From NCBI RefSeq assembly GCF_900112615.1, contig NZ_FOMK01000003.1, forward strand, positions 62,001 to 126,000: a DNA stretch of 64,000 bases, read 5' to 3'. Source of the DNA: Chitinophaga sp. CF118 (lineage in GTDB: Bacteria > Bacteroidota > Bacteroidia > Chitinophagales > Chitinophagaceae). A program made the translations under genes and the position numbers. Below the pieces are notes generated by a model. It was not told the origin of the DNA and did not search any database. It worked only from the letters and a program-made list of their open reading frames with translations. Positions 17,188-26,303 of this stretch are shown one piece after another; position 1 is the stretch's first letter, and every line of letters starts with the position of its first letter.

Positions 17188-19428
17188 CTATCTTTCATAC
17201 TGAAGCAACTGCTGATGTTTGTCAAAAGTGATTTTAATTTTCAATCCATTATCATTTTCTACCTCGAATGTTCCATCCAGCTGCTCGCTTAATCCCAGCA
17301 TCAGACTCATGCCTAATGAGTCTGTATTACCCGGTTCAAAATGTTCGGGCAGCCCTATACCATTATCAGCAATAATTAACTCACAGGTATTCCCTGCCAG
17401 CTTTTGCAGCGATATTTCTACATCACCTTTCCTTTTTCCGGGAAACGCATATTTGATGGCATTACTGATGGCTTCATTCAGGATCAGTCCGAGTGGCACT
17501 GCCTGTGCTATATCCAGGTCTACTTTTTCTGTGTTCAGGTGAAACTGGATACTGGTATCGGTATGGAAACATTCCTGCATATAATTTACCAGTTCCCGGA
17601 TGTACCAGGACATATCGATACTGGCCAGGTCGTCCGATTGATATAGTTTCTGATGGATGAGAGACATGGCATACATCCTGTACTGACTATTACGTATAGC
17701 CGCTAAACCATCTTCATTATCTAAATAAGCAGATTGTGTGTTCAGTAAACTGATCACGATCTGCAGATTGTTTTTTACTCTGTGATGAATTTCTTTCAGC
17801 AGCCATTCTTTTTCTCCCAGTAGCTTTTTGAGTAATTCATTCTGTTGATTGATCTCCTTTTGTTTTAACTCCAGATTCATATTGCTGCGTCTCTTACTCC
17901 GGTAGCTGTTATAGATCAGCCCTGAAAAAAGAGACAATATCACTATACCGCCGATAATAATATTTCTGATTGATTTTTCCCTTAACAAACTGTTATATTG
18001 TAACTGACTTCGCTGTGTTAACAACAGGATGTCTTTATCTTTCTTCTCTGTTTCAAACTGTAATTGCAGGCTGGAGAACAGCTTGCTCTTTTCAATATTA
18101 AAAATAGAATCTGACAAAGATTTATATAACAGATGATGTTGAATAGCTGAGAAATACCTGCCCTGAGCAGAGTCAACCCTGAACCAGTCCAGTTGATTTT
18201 CCGACCTGTTCTGGTTGTTGCCGATTAACTTACAGGTTTCATCAATTTCCTTCAGATATTTATAGGTCTGTTCATATTGTTTGGTATAAATCAGATACCT
18301 GATGATGCTACGGGAAAGATATATCTGGAAAACAGCATTATTACCAACCTGCTCATGAAACCGGACAATCTGATTATAATAGGGGAGTGCCTTGTTATAT
18401 TCTTTCATATCCATATAGAGATTAAAGAAAAGATAGGGCACCCTCAGTCGTGTTTCCAGCATAGATGGCGGATACTTTTTAATCATATTCGTAAGCACTA
18501 CCAGTGCCTCGTTATATTTACCCGCTCTTCGTAACCCTGCAACAATATTGGACGTGATCACCTGGTAAGAAGCCGTGTCCTTATGTCTGACAGCCACAGC
18601 CAGCCCCTTATTCCAGTACTCCATAGCCTCTTTGTCATTAAAGAGGTTATAATAGATAAGTGCCACGCGATTATAGGTGGTACCCATCTGGATGCTGGAA
18701 TCATTCAACAGTTCGCCGGTTTTTACAGCCATTAATCCGTATTTTAAAGCGAGCGGATAATTCCCTTTCTGCATGTATACCATACCTATCAGGTTATACA
18801 CTCCCTGAAGGTCTTTATAATTTGCACCATGATAAGCTACCAGCGATTGTTCCAGGTATAAGATAGCTGTATCTGCATTTCCTTTAAGCTGGTAAAAGTC
18901 GCCCAGTAACTGGAGCGTTGTTCCTTCCTCTTTTTTATTGCCGGTTTCTCTGAAAAGGGGTAAAGCCTTTTTATAATAACTGATCTTTTGTTCAAGGTCA
19001 TTGCCTTCATTCCTGTAATACTGCCCGTATTCAATATAAATGGCCGCTGTTTGTTCCTTTAGGTGAAATCTCTCTGATGTTGTAAATGCCTCATTTAATA
19101 TTTCCAACGCCTTTTTCCATTCCCCTTTCTCCCGGTAGATCTGGCTTTTCAGTAAAATCCCTTTTGTAATCCCTTTATTATACTTTAAATTAACACTCAG
19201 TTTCAGGGCAAGATCATTCAGTCTCAACGCACTATCAAGATCATTGGCAAGTTCTCCTTCTTTACTCAGGTAATAATGGCTGTATTTCTGCAATAACTCC
19301 ACCCTTCCGGTATCATTCCTGTTGTGCTTCAGTTCTTTTAAGTATTGTGCATGTGTATTTGATACAAACATCAAAACCATTGCTGATAGCAGCAATGGTT
19401 TTGATAACATATTGAAGCAGGTATTCAT
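17188..19428 (-). CDS. Sensor histidine kinase with periplasmic TPR repeats (HisKA_2 type)
   Basis: A 746-aa membrane kinase. A signal anchor (about 1-27) is followed by a long TPR-repeat ectodomain (about 60-430), a single membrane segment ([20 protein letters not shown], about 490-510) and a coiled coil. The HisKA_2 box is [18 protein letters not shown] (phospho-acceptor H548/H549), with N-box [12 protein letters not shown] and G-boxes ADNGIGLPE and LGMSLMLGL. It should phosphorylate the downstream sigma-54 response regulator. It starts 1 bp after the YoaK stop, so it is co-transcribed with stress genes. M7 is an alternative start. Signal unknown. Confidence 0.92.
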   Translation of the reverse strand: MNTCFNMLSKPLLLSAMVLMFVSNTHAQYLKELKHNRNDTGRVELLQKYSHYYLSKEGELANDLDSALRLNDLALKLSVNLKYNKGITKGILLKSQIYREKGEWKKALEILNEAFTTSERFHLKEQTAAIYIEYGQYYRNEGNDLEQKISYYKKALPLFRETGNKKEEGTTLQLLGDFYQLKGNADTAILYLEQSLVAYHGANYKDLQGVYNLIGMVYMQKGNYPLALKYGLMAVKTGELLNDSSIQMGTTYNRVALIYYNLFNDKEAMEYWNKGLAVAVRHKDTASYQVITSNIVAGLRRAGKYNEALVVLTNMIKKYPPSMLETRLRVPYLFFNLYMDMKEYNKALPYYNQIVRFHEQVGNNAVFQIYLSRSIIRYLIYTKQYEQTYKYLKEIDETCKLIGNNQNRSENQLDWFRVDSAQGRYFSAIQHHLLYKSLSDSIFNIEKSKLFSSLQLQFETEKKDKDILLLTQRSQLQYNSLLREKSIRNIIIGGIVILSLFSGLIYNSYRSKRRSNMNLELKQKEINQQNELLKKLLGEKEWLLKEIHHRVKNNLQIVISLLNTQSAYLDNEDGLAAIRNSQYRMYAMSLIHQKLYQSDDLASIDMSWYIRELVNYMQECFHTDTSIQFHLNTEKVDLDIAQAVPLGLILNEAISNAIKYAFPGKRKGDVEISLQKLAGNTCELIIADNGIGLPEHFEPGNTDSLGMSLMLGLSEQLDGTFEVENDNGLKIKITFDKHQQLLQYER

Positions 19429-19429
19429 A

Positions 19430-20104
19430 TCATTCAGCTCTTTTGTGTGTACTGAAATAGCACACGATCATTGCCAGAGCTGGTAAAAGTAAGACACTTA
19501 AACCAAATCGTTGCGCAAACAATGCTCCCAGGAGGCAGCCTGCCAGGAAACCACCAATAGTCACAAATTGGTTCTTCAGGTTCTGAAAAGTAACAGCATC
19601 CTTTAGTTTGGCCCTGATTAATGTACCCAGATCCAGTGATGCCTGCGTAACGTTGCCTGTCATCATCGTGGTAGGACCATAGGTTGCTTTACTGAAAAGT
19701 TTCCCGAAGGCATTTTGTATCCCCATGGCAAATACCACCAGCATTGCTACCAGGTACACCGGCCATTCCTTTAAAGAAGTGCTGTATAATCCAAATGTGC
19801 AGGCCAGAATACCGGCAAGCAGGAGTATTGCGCCCTGCCAGAGTAACAGGATATGCTGATTGGACGATCTGATGGAGATCCATCCGCCCGTCATCACAGC
19901 AAGAATGAATACAGGAAAAGTAAACAGTTTTATCCATGCCTGAATATCCGAACCTTTTACCATCTGGTAGGCGAACACAATAAAGTTACCCGTAACATGG
20001 GCAGAGAATATTGTATCGGCTGCAACGAAGGTGACGGTATCACAATATCCTGCAACAGCTGTAAGCAACAGGGTAACGTACCATATGTTTTTGGGCTGTT
20101 CCAT
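19430..20104 (-). CDS. YoaK/DUF1275-family membrane protein
   Basis: A 224-aa inner-membrane protein with six hydrophobic segments. The DUF1275 signature is clear: [24 protein letters not shown] near the N-terminus and [21 protein letters not shown] in the middle. The role of the family is unclear; some members are tied to stress or symbiosis. It lies between Dps (6 bp) and the kinase (1 bp) in the long operon. Confidence 0.87.
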   Translation of the reverse strand: MEQPKNIWYVTLLLTAVAGYCDTVTFVAADTIFSAHVTGNFIVFAYQMVKGSDIQAWIKLFTFPVFILAVMTGGWISIRSSNQHILLLWQGAILLLAGILACTFGLYSTSLKEWPVYLVAMLVVFAMGIQNAFGKLFSKATYGPTTMMTGNVTQASLDLGTLIRAKLKDAVTFQNLKNQFVTIGGFLAGCLLGALFAQRFGLSVLLLPALAMIVCYFSTHKRAE

Positions 20105-20110
20105 AACTTA

Positions 20111-20584
20111 TTATTCTAAATGAGCTCTGAGCATCCATGCCATTTTTTCATGGGTTTCCATTAAACCGGTAATGTAATCGCTGGTACCTGCATCGTGAAG
20201 TGCCGATACATAGTTGTTGATATTTTCACGCAGGTGAATCAGGATACTTTCATGGTCTGCCAGTAATTCCTTTATAAAGCCTAAGCTGGTGTTCTTTTCC
20301 CGGGTCTGCTCAGTGAGATGGGTAAGCTCCAGATATTCTTTTAAAGATGCAGGTGCATAATGCCCCAGACTTCTGATCCTTTCAGCTACTTCATCTACGA
20401 TTTCTTCCAACTGGCCATATTGTTCTTCAAAGAATTTATGTTTGCTGAGAAAATCCGGCCCTACTACATTCCAGTGTGCTTTACGTGTTTTTGTATACAG
20501 CACAAACTCGTCTGCAAGGATCTTACTGAGTGAGAGTGCAACTGCTGCCAGGTACTCCTGTTTAATACCAATTTTTGCTTCCAT
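20111..20584 (-). CDS. dps: Dps-type ferritin-like DNA-protection protein
   Basis: A 157-aa ferritin-like protein that forms dodecamers, oxidises Fe(II) with hydrogen peroxide and may coat DNA. Ferroxidase residues are visible: KAHWNVVGPDF with His, HKFFEEQYGQLEEIVDEVAERI with the D/E pair, and a second His. A short basic N-terminus is present (MEAKIGIK). It is 12 bp after the DoxX gene in the operon and points to an oxidative-stress role for the unit. Confidence 0.9.
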   Translation of the reverse strand: MEAKIGIKQEYLAAVALSLSKILADEFVLYTKTRKAHWNVVGPDFLSKHKFFEEQYGQLEEIVDEVAERIRSLGHYAPASLKEYLELTHLTEQTREKNTSLGFIKELLADHESILIHLRENINNYVSALHDAGTSDYITGLMETHEKMAWMLRAHLE

Positions 20585-20596
20585 TGTTATTGTGTT

Positions 20597-21034
20597 TTAT
20601 TGATTAAAGAAAGATTGTAAAAGATAATGATCCACAGAAAAAGTGCCTGCTCCTGTTACAAGCAGGAAGAGGAACGACAGTGTATACATATAAGGTACAT
20701 CCCTTACCTCTGCAGAGTCTTTTCGGTGTACCACAAAATAACCGATGGCGGTTACTCCTATAACGGGTAAAAGAATTAGCCTTGTGCATACACCCAGCAT
20801 CAGGAGAAATGGTACTACAGTATCTGAGAAAGTGGCGACAATACCATTCAGTTTGTCCGGTAGATGAAGGGGATTAGGTACATGTTCCCGCTGCCCGTTT
20901 TCTACTCTGAATTTTTTCAAACCATGTACCCTGAACAATTCGAATCCTAATAAAACTCTGTAAATGAGTATCGCCAGATTATTAAGATCACTTCCAACAT
21001 CGGAATACAACAAGTGTTTTATTATTTCTATCAT
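20597..21034 (-). CDS. DoxX-family membrane protein
   Basis: A 145-aa protein with four membrane helices typical of DoxX/YphA. ATG 21034 (MIEIIKHLLYSD) is chosen because it begins 10 bp after the amidohydrolase stop; the frame is open further upstream but there overlaps that gene. Conserved features are ILIYRVLLGFELFRVHGLKKF and DTVVPFLLMLGVCTRL. DoxX proteins are linked to oxidative-stress membrane complexes in some bacteria. Part of the Dps operon. Confidence 0.83.
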   Translation of the reverse strand: MIEIIKHLLYSDVGSDLNNLAILIYRVLLGFELFRVHGLKKFRVENGQREHVPNPLHLPDKLNGIVATFSDTVVPFLLMLGVCTRLILLPVIGVTAIGYFVVHRKDSAEVRDVPYMYTLSFLFLLVTGAGTFSVDHYLLQSFFNQ

Positions 21035-21044
21035 TTTGTAAGAA

Positions 21045-22886
21045 TTAAAATGCAAAACAAGAGCAACCCAGGGCTCCCCAGAAAGCTGTAAAGTTGTTGA
21101 CCGGAATATTACTGAACCTGGCGGTATCATGCTGATGCCCATGTACATCACAGCTACCAGCACAACAATGTACCGGCGCGGCTGGTTGTGCCAGCCTTCC
21201 CGGCGGTTGTGCATACCCGTTATAAATATGGGTGGGCGACCAGTCAGGCAAAATAGGTAGCGGTGCCGGTGAGAATGATGAGAACTCATCCCTTGCATAT
21301 ACGATCCTGCCATCCACAATTGTAAGTACAGCCTCTATATTTTTGATCTCTTCATCTTTTACTGTGAAATAGTCCTGATCCAATACAGCGAGATCTGCGA
21401 ACATGCCCACTTCAATAGCACCTTTTTTATCCTGCTCGTTGGAGAACCAGGCACTGCCTCTTGTATATAATTCGAGTGCCGTTTCCCGGCCAATGCGGGT
21501 CTTTTCGCCGTATAACTGTAACCCACCTACTGTTTTGCCAACTGTAAGCCAGTATATGGATACCCAGGGGTTGTAACTGCTTACCCGTGTAGCGTCTGAA
21601 CCGGCTCCCACAGGTACGCCCATTTCAAGCATCCGTTTTACCGGCGGAGTATGCTGTGCGACTTCCGCACCATAACGGTTAGTGAAATACTCTCCCTGGT
21701 AAGCCATCCTGCTTTGTATGGCAATACCTCCACCCAGTGCTTTCACTCTTTCAATATTCCGTTCATCAATGGTTTCTGCATGGTCAAATATCCAGTGTAA
21801 TCCATCAAAAGGAATATCCCTGTTTACTTTCTCAAAAACATTCAGGAAACGGGAAATACTTTCATTATAAGTGGCATGAATCCGGAAAGGCCAGCGTTTC
21901 TCTGCGAGTAACCGTACTACCTTTTCGAGATCTGCTTCCATGTTCTCAGGTAAGTCCGGGCGTGGCTCTAAAAAGTCCTCAAAATCCGCTGCCGAGAATA
22001 CCAGCATTTCACCTGCACCGTTATGACGATACATATCATCTCCCTGGTGCAACTTTACTGTTTTTGTCCAGTTGTCGAAATCCTCAAACTCCAGCTTGGG
22101 CCGTTGTGTAAAAAGATTATAAGCAATACGTACTGTTAACTGCTTTTTCTCATTTAACTCATTTGCGACTTTGTAATCATCAGGAAAATTCTGAAATCCT
22201 CCGCCGGCATCTATTACACTGGTGATACCAAAACGATTCAGTTCTGTCATGAAATGACGGGTAGAGTTCAGCTGATGTTCATAAGAAAGTTTAGGCCCTT
22301 TTGCCAGTGTGGAATAAAGAACCAAAGCATTTGGTGTTGCAATAATAAGGCCAGTAGGTTCTCCGTTTGAATCCTTCTGAATCTGTCCGCCATGAGGGGC
22401 AGGGGTGTCTCTGGTATATCCTACAGCTTTCAGTGCGGCCCTGTTGAGTAAGGCGCGGTCGTATAAATGCAGGATAAATACGGGGGTGTCCGGAGCTATC
22501 GCATTAATCTCATCGAGAGTAGGCATCCGCTTTTCGGCAAACTGGAATTCGGACCAGCCTCCGACTACACGCACCCATTGCGGGGAAGGGGTTCTATATA
22601 CCTGTTCTTTAAGCATGCGTAAAGCATCTGCAAGTGAAGGTACTCCATCCCAGCGGAGTTCAAGGTTGTAATTGAGTCCTCCACGAATCAGGTGCGTATG
22701 TGAATCGTTGATGCCTGGAATCACTCGTTTTTTCTGCAGGTCTATTTTCTTTGTTCCTTCTGATACGAGATGCATAATGGTTGTATCATCACCTACGGCA
22801 ATGAACTTACCATCTTTTATAGCGACGGCCGTAGCTCCTTCTTTCGTATGGATCCTTCCGTTATATAGAACGATATCTGCTTTCAT
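21045..22886 (-). CDS. YtcJ-type metal-dependent amidohydrolase
   Basis: A 613-aa Amidohydrolase_3 family enzyme without signal peptide. Metal ligands are visible: HTH in GINDSHTHLIRGGLN, later His in DGLHWIFDHAETI, and Asp in GAGSDATRVS. The N-terminal and C-terminal beta-sandwich parts (VLYNGRIHTKEG; KKGAIEVGMFADLAVLDQDYF) bracket the TIM barrel. The last 70 residues form an unusual tail with CCAGSCDVHGHQHD, a possible extra metal site. Substrate not predictable. It lies in the middle of the long operon, 6 bp after the M17-like gene. Confidence 0.9.
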   Translation of the reverse strand: MKADIVLYNGRIHTKEGATAVAIKDGKFIAVGDDTTIMHLVSEGTKKIDLQKKRVIPGINDSHTHLIRGGLNYNLELRWDGVPSLADALRMLKEQVYRTPSPQWVRVVGGWSEFQFAEKRMPTLDEINAIAPDTPVFILHLYDRALLNRAALKAVGYTRDTPAPHGGQIQKDSNGEPTGLIIATPNALVLYSTLAKGPKLSYEHQLNSTRHFMTELNRFGITSVIDAGGGFQNFPDDYKVANELNEKKQLTVRIAYNLFTQRPKLEFEDFDNWTKTVKLHQGDDMYRHNGAGEMLVFSAADFEDFLEPRPDLPENMEADLEKVVRLLAEKRWPFRIHATYNESISRFLNVFEKVNRDIPFDGLHWIFDHAETIDERNIERVKALGGGIAIQSRMAYQGEYFTNRYGAEVAQHTPPVKRMLEMGVPVGAGSDATRVSSYNPWVSIYWLTVGKTVGGLQLYGEKTRIGRETALELYTRGSAWFSNEQDKKGAIEVGMFADLAVLDQDYFTVKDEEIKNIEAVLTIVDGRIVYARDEFSSFSPAPLPILPDWSPTHIYNGYAQPPGRLAQPAAPVHCCAGSCDVHGHQHDTARFSNIPVNNFTAFWGALGCSCFAF

Positions 22887-22892
22887 TATTCA

Positions 22893-23594
22893 CTAATTGT
22901 TAAAAGTTGCAATCGCTTCTTTGATACCTTCACCAGCTACTGTGTAAAAAGCAGGTCCCGCCAATAGTGTTACTTTAGTCAGCGGTTTGTATAAAGACAT
23001 TTTCTTTTCTTTGAGATAAGCTTCTGTGCGGTAAGCTTCGAATGTACCTTTCACTACATTACCGGTAACAAGCGCAGTAGGAGAGTCGATTCCGGCATCT
23101 TTCAGATCACTTGCAAAAGCATAACTACTTACGCCTAAACGTAATGCTTCACGCACCGCAACACTGGCAATGCCTGTCATAAGGTCCGGAGTGAACTTGT
23201 TCCTGTCACCCAATCCTATCAGCAGTAATTTTTTTGCAGCAATAGTGCCAGGAGGAGGAGTGATCAGTAATGTTTCGAAAGCATGTCCGGCAAACTTTCC
23301 GCTTTTCCTGATATCAGTAATGATACCTTTCAGATCATGATCCAGGTGTACCATCCCATTCACAGCTGCTGGTAAGGCTGGTGGTGAATTAAAAATATCA
23401 CCTTCGGTATATTCAAATACGCAGGCCACCTGCAAAGGAGTCACTTCTGTTGACGGGCCCTGTACCATTCCTTCAATAGCAACGCCATCAATCTTTCCCC
23501 ATATAGTGGATGTGCCTATAGCTGTCTGCTGCTGGGCAAATGCGGCTAAACCATTGAACATGAAAAAGGCTGCGATTAATCCGGAAATCTTCAT
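22893..23594 (-). CDS. Exported protein with only the M17 aminopeptidase N-terminal domain
   Basis: A 233-aa protein with signal peptide (cleavage after GLAAFAQ). The mature part resembles the N-terminal macro-like domain of leucyl aminopeptidase (AGHAFETLLITPPPGTIAAKKLLLIGLGDRNKFTPDLMTG region). The catalytic metallopeptidase domain is missing, with no remnant before the next gene, so it is not a peptidase. It may be a ligand- or nucleotide-binding periplasmic protein. It lies between the porin and amidohydrolase genes of the operon. Confidence 0.75.
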   Translation of the reverse strand: MKISGLIAAFFMFNGLAAFAQQQTAIGTSTIWGKIDGVAIEGMVQGPSTEVTPLQVACVFEYTEGDIFNSPPALPAAVNGMVHLDHDLKGIITDIRKSGKFAGHAFETLLITPPPGTIAAKKLLLIGLGDRNKFTPDLMTGIASVAVREALRLGVSSYAFASDLKDAGIDSPTALVTGNVVKGTFEAYRTEAYLKEKKMSLYKPLTKVTLLAGPAFYTVAGEGIKEAIATFNN

Positions 23595-23619
23595 TGTAAT
23601 TAGTTTTATTATTGAATAA

Positions 23620-25020
23620 CTAGAATTTAAATGCTATCCTGCTATTGATAAATAATCCATTTTTAGGATCAGGTATTACATCGTGAGCGAAACTGCCTGT
23701 ATTGAAATATTGTATACCCGTATTCATGCTGATGAACTTACTCAGACTGTACACCGCACTTGCCAGGTAAGCAGTTCCTATATAGCGTTTGCCCGAAGCT
23801 GCACCTGCCATATTAAATGTGCCGCTGGGCCTGTAAATACCATCCTGAAGGGAATATCGCCAGTTAAAGACTACATCCATCTGGAGTGTAAGGTTCTTTA
23901 GTAAGGCGAGTGTACCATAAGGATGGATATCGATAAGATTTACTGGTCCTACCTGTGGGTCAAAGCCAAAATATCCTCCTTTGGGATACAGCGGATTAAA
24001 TGTTTGAAGGTTACCATCACCGGCACGTTTATCTCCGGATATATAATCATTACGGAGATTAATGGTTGGTTTGAATTTTACTGTTTCAAAAGAGTAACCT
24101 ATATCAATGGAACCTGTCCATGCGCTGATATTGCCATTCCCGAATTTGCCAAACTGCCAGGCGGCTTCCAGGTTATAAATGAAACCTCCTCCGTATTTCC
24201 ATAAGCGGGTACCAATTGTATGTCTTACTTCATTAGCTGTGCCTTCTTCAAAAGTGGATGCTTCCCTATGGATTCCCAGGTAATAGAAATCCATATTGCC
24301 AGAGCGGGGGATGATGAGTTTTGAATACACTCCCCAGAGGTTGGCCTGCCTGGTGCTTTTATTATCAAACACGCCAGTATAGGTAGTATCAGCCATCATC
24401 ACAAAACCATCTACCGACAAATTTGATGATGCATACATCACTTTACCACCGGTAAAATACAGTCGTGCATTCGGACCTTCTCTCACAGAGATCAGTCTGC
24501 CGGAACCGTAATCAATTTCCTGTCGGCCGGCACGGAAGGTGAGTGACTTATCCTGGTGTTTCCAGGCTACAACATCAACGAACAGGTTCTGTACATTTAA
24601 CTGATCTTCATCAATAGGTCTGGGCCCGTTTTTTCTTCCTCCTTCCAGTGCACTTCTCAGCTGACTGAAAATCCTCACGTTACTGCCTATATGCAGATCT
24701 GCATGCAGGTCGTATCGCTGTAACAGAAAGTTATTATGACCAGTATTCATTTTCCCCCAGTCTTCATTGTTGAAGGCTGCATATTCAAACCGTGCTTCAC
24801 CTCCGAATGACAGGTAGATCTTTTTATCTCCTGAAAGCGGAATGAACTTGATATGATCATAAAAATTCTTTGAAGAATCTTTAAGGATGGAATAGTTTTC
24901 ATCATAACGCATCAGTTTAAAAGATTGGGCATAAGTACTGATAGTCGTCAGGCAAATACAGATGACAATAAAGGCAGGGAAAATCTGCCGCAATGATGGT
25001 ATGATGTGTTTTGATTGCAC
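23620..25020 (-). CDS. Alginate-export-family outer-membrane porin
   Basis: A 466-aa beta-barrel protein. A signal peptide ends at STYAQ; many alternating strands follow (YLSFGGEARFEYAAFNNEDWG, FLLQRYDLHADLHIG), and the chain ends in Phe (INSRIAFKF), a barrel-assembly signal. Strong features of the alginate_exp family are RAGRQEIDYGSGRLISVREGPNARLYF. The start is GTG 25020: an in-frame stop lies just upstream and no ATG fits. It probably brings the operon's substrate across the outer membrane. Confidence 0.85.
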   Translation of the reverse strand: MQSKHIIPSLRQIFPAFIVICICLTTISTYAQSFKLMRYDENYSILKDSSKNFYDHIKFIPLSGDKKIYLSFGGEARFEYAAFNNEDWGKMNTGHNNFLLQRYDLHADLHIGSNVRIFSQLRSALEGGRKNGPRPIDEDQLNVQNLFVDVVAWKHQDKSLTFRAGRQEIDYGSGRLISVREGPNARLYFTGGKVMYASSNLSVDGFVMMADTTYTGVFDNKSTRQANLWGVYSKLIIPRSGNMDFYYLGIHREASTFEEGTANEVRHTIGTRLWKYGGGFIYNLEAAWQFGKFGNGNISAWTGSIDIGYSFETVKFKPTINLRNDYISGDKRAGDGNLQTFNPLYPKGGYFGFDPQVGPVNLIDIHPYGTLALLKNLTLQMDVVFNWRYSLQDGIYRPSGTFNMAGAASGKRYIGTAYLASAVYSLSKFISMNTGIQYFNTGSFAHDVIPDPKNGLFINSRIAFKF

Positions 25021-25084
25021 GTTTAACCCGGATTATGGCGGTATTTTAAGCCCTGCCTTTTACGATTTAGATTTAGATGCTGAT

Positions 25085-25717
25085 TTAGTGTTTGAGCATA
25101 GTATGGGAATACTGGATCCCGATGCCATAAGCACCTCCATATTTTTTCATCAGGTTGGTTACGGCCACATAAGTTTCCTGTCTCGCCCAATCCCTTTGCA
25201 GCTCGAGGAGGTACTGTATTGAGGTTATAGGTTTCACACCTGAATGTACCATTCGCTGAACAGCACGTTCATGCGCTTCCGTGCTTACATCTCCACAGGC
25301 ATCGGTAATAACATATACATCATATCCTTCCGCAAGGGCAGACAATGCCGGGCCTACGATACATACTCCTGTCCATAAACCAGCCAATACCAGTTTCTTT
25401 TTTTTGGTACCTGTGATGGCTTTATAAGCTGCCTCATCCTCCCAGGTATTCATACTGGTACGGTCTATGTAACCAGACGTGGCCTGTGGATAAAACTCTT
25501 CTATCTCAGGAAATACAGGGCCGGAAAATGACTGCTCAGCTACTGTAGTAACGATAGTCGCTACATTGAAAATTTTAGAAGCCCCTGAAATGATGGCGGT
25601 GTTGGTACGGAGTTCACTAAGGGCAATGCTTTTTGTAGCAAATCCCATCTGTCCTTCAAAATCAATTAATACTAAGGCATGGTTGTCTGGCGACAGCAAA
25701 TCTGGTGATGGTTTCAT
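25085..25717 (-). CDS. YcaC-type isochorismatase-like hydrolase
   Basis: A 210-aa cysteine hydrolase of the isochorismatase superfamily. The triad is D (VLIDFEGQ), K and C (GLWTGVCIVGPALSALAEGYDVY); the end EAHERAVQRMVHSGVKPIT..QRDWAR is typical of YcaC. ATG 25717 is chosen; the codon at 25738 is TTG and lies upstream of the predicted transcription start. It is the first gene of the ten-gene minus-strand operon. Substrate unknown; YcaC enzymes have no confirmed physiological substrate. Confidence 0.88.
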   Translation of the reverse strand: MKPSPDLLSPDNHALVLIDFEGQMGFATKSIALSELRTNTAIISGASKIFNVATIVTTVAEQSFSGPVFPEIEEFYPQATSGYIDRTSMNTWEDEAAYKAITGTKKKKLVLAGLWTGVCIVGPALSALAEGYDVYVITDACGDVSTEAHERAVQRMVHSGVKPITSIQYLLELQRDWARQETYVAVTNLMKKYGGAYGIGIQYSHTMLKH

Positions 25718-25740
25718 AAAGACTATTTTGGGCCTCAATA

Positions 25741-25756
25741 GTCAATAAGGATGCCA
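25741..25756 (-). promoter_or_regulatory. Sigma-54-type promoter candidate at head of stress operon
   Basis: On the minus strand TGGCAT at 25756-25751 and TTGAC at 25745-25741 have exact -24/-12 spacing; the -12 GC is GA here. Transcription would start near 25731, 14 bp before ATG 25717. The operon encodes a sigma-54 activator, and a large palindrome lies at about -88. Confidence 0.5.
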
Positions 25757-25805
25757 TCGCTATAAGATGTTGATTTATATGTATTTATGTTGTTTTTGAA
25801 GAATT

Positions 25806-25833
25806 GCAAATTAACGATATATCGTTAATTTGC
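25806..25833. promoter_or_regulatory. 28-bp perfect palindrome, candidate enhancer site
   Basis: The 28 bases are a perfect palindrome with core TTAACGATATATCGTTAA (25811-25828) and GCAAA/TTTGC ends. A degenerate second copy (TCGAAATATGGT, 25843-25854) starts 29 bp away, the same arrangement as at 54733-54774. Position relative to the sigma-54 candidate fits an upstream activator site. It could also serve the divergent XRE gene. Confidence 0.6.
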
Positions 25834-25967
25834 GAACGCCCTTCGAAATATGGTTAATCTTTTACTTTCAGGAAAGACAAAATTAGTTTGTTACATTTTT
25901 GGATAAAAAATAAAAAATGAGTTATTTTGTAACAGTTTAACGATAACCCTTAATCAAACTTACAGAT

Positions 25968-26303
25968 ATGACAACAGGTGCTATTTTAAAAGCATTTCGT
26001 GAAAGGAATAATCTTTCACAGGAAGATGTTGCTTCTTTTTTAAGCGTTAAAAGAGAAGTATTAAGTTATTATGAAAATGATAGCCGGGAGGCTCCTTTAG
26101 ATGTGTTAGAGAAACTCGCAGATCTATATGGTGCGGATCTTACCGATTTTTTTGAAACTGAATATAATCAAGTCAAAGCTAATATAGCCTTTGCTTTTAG
26201 AGCTAACGGCATTGAAAAATCTGATTTGAGTGAAATAGCCCAATTTAGAAAAGTGGTAAAGAATTACTTTAAAATTTTAGAACTGGAACGTAATAATGGT
26301 TAA
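25968..26303 (+). CDS. XRE-family HTH regulator of a three-gene unit
   Basis: A 111-aa protein with a Cro/CI-type HTH at residues 5-60 (LKAFRERNNLSQEDVASFLSVKREVLSYYEN) and a C-terminal helix region. It overlaps the following ImmA/IrrE gene by 8 bp. In such pairs the XRE protein represses DNA and the metalloprotease cuts or regulates it. It is probably the repressor/antitoxin part of the unit. Confidence 0.87.
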   Translation: MTTGAILKAFRERNNLSQEDVASFLSVKREVLSYYENDSREAPLDVLEKLADLYGADLTDFFETEYNQVKANIAFAFRANGIEKSDLSEIAQFRKVVKNYFKILELERNNG

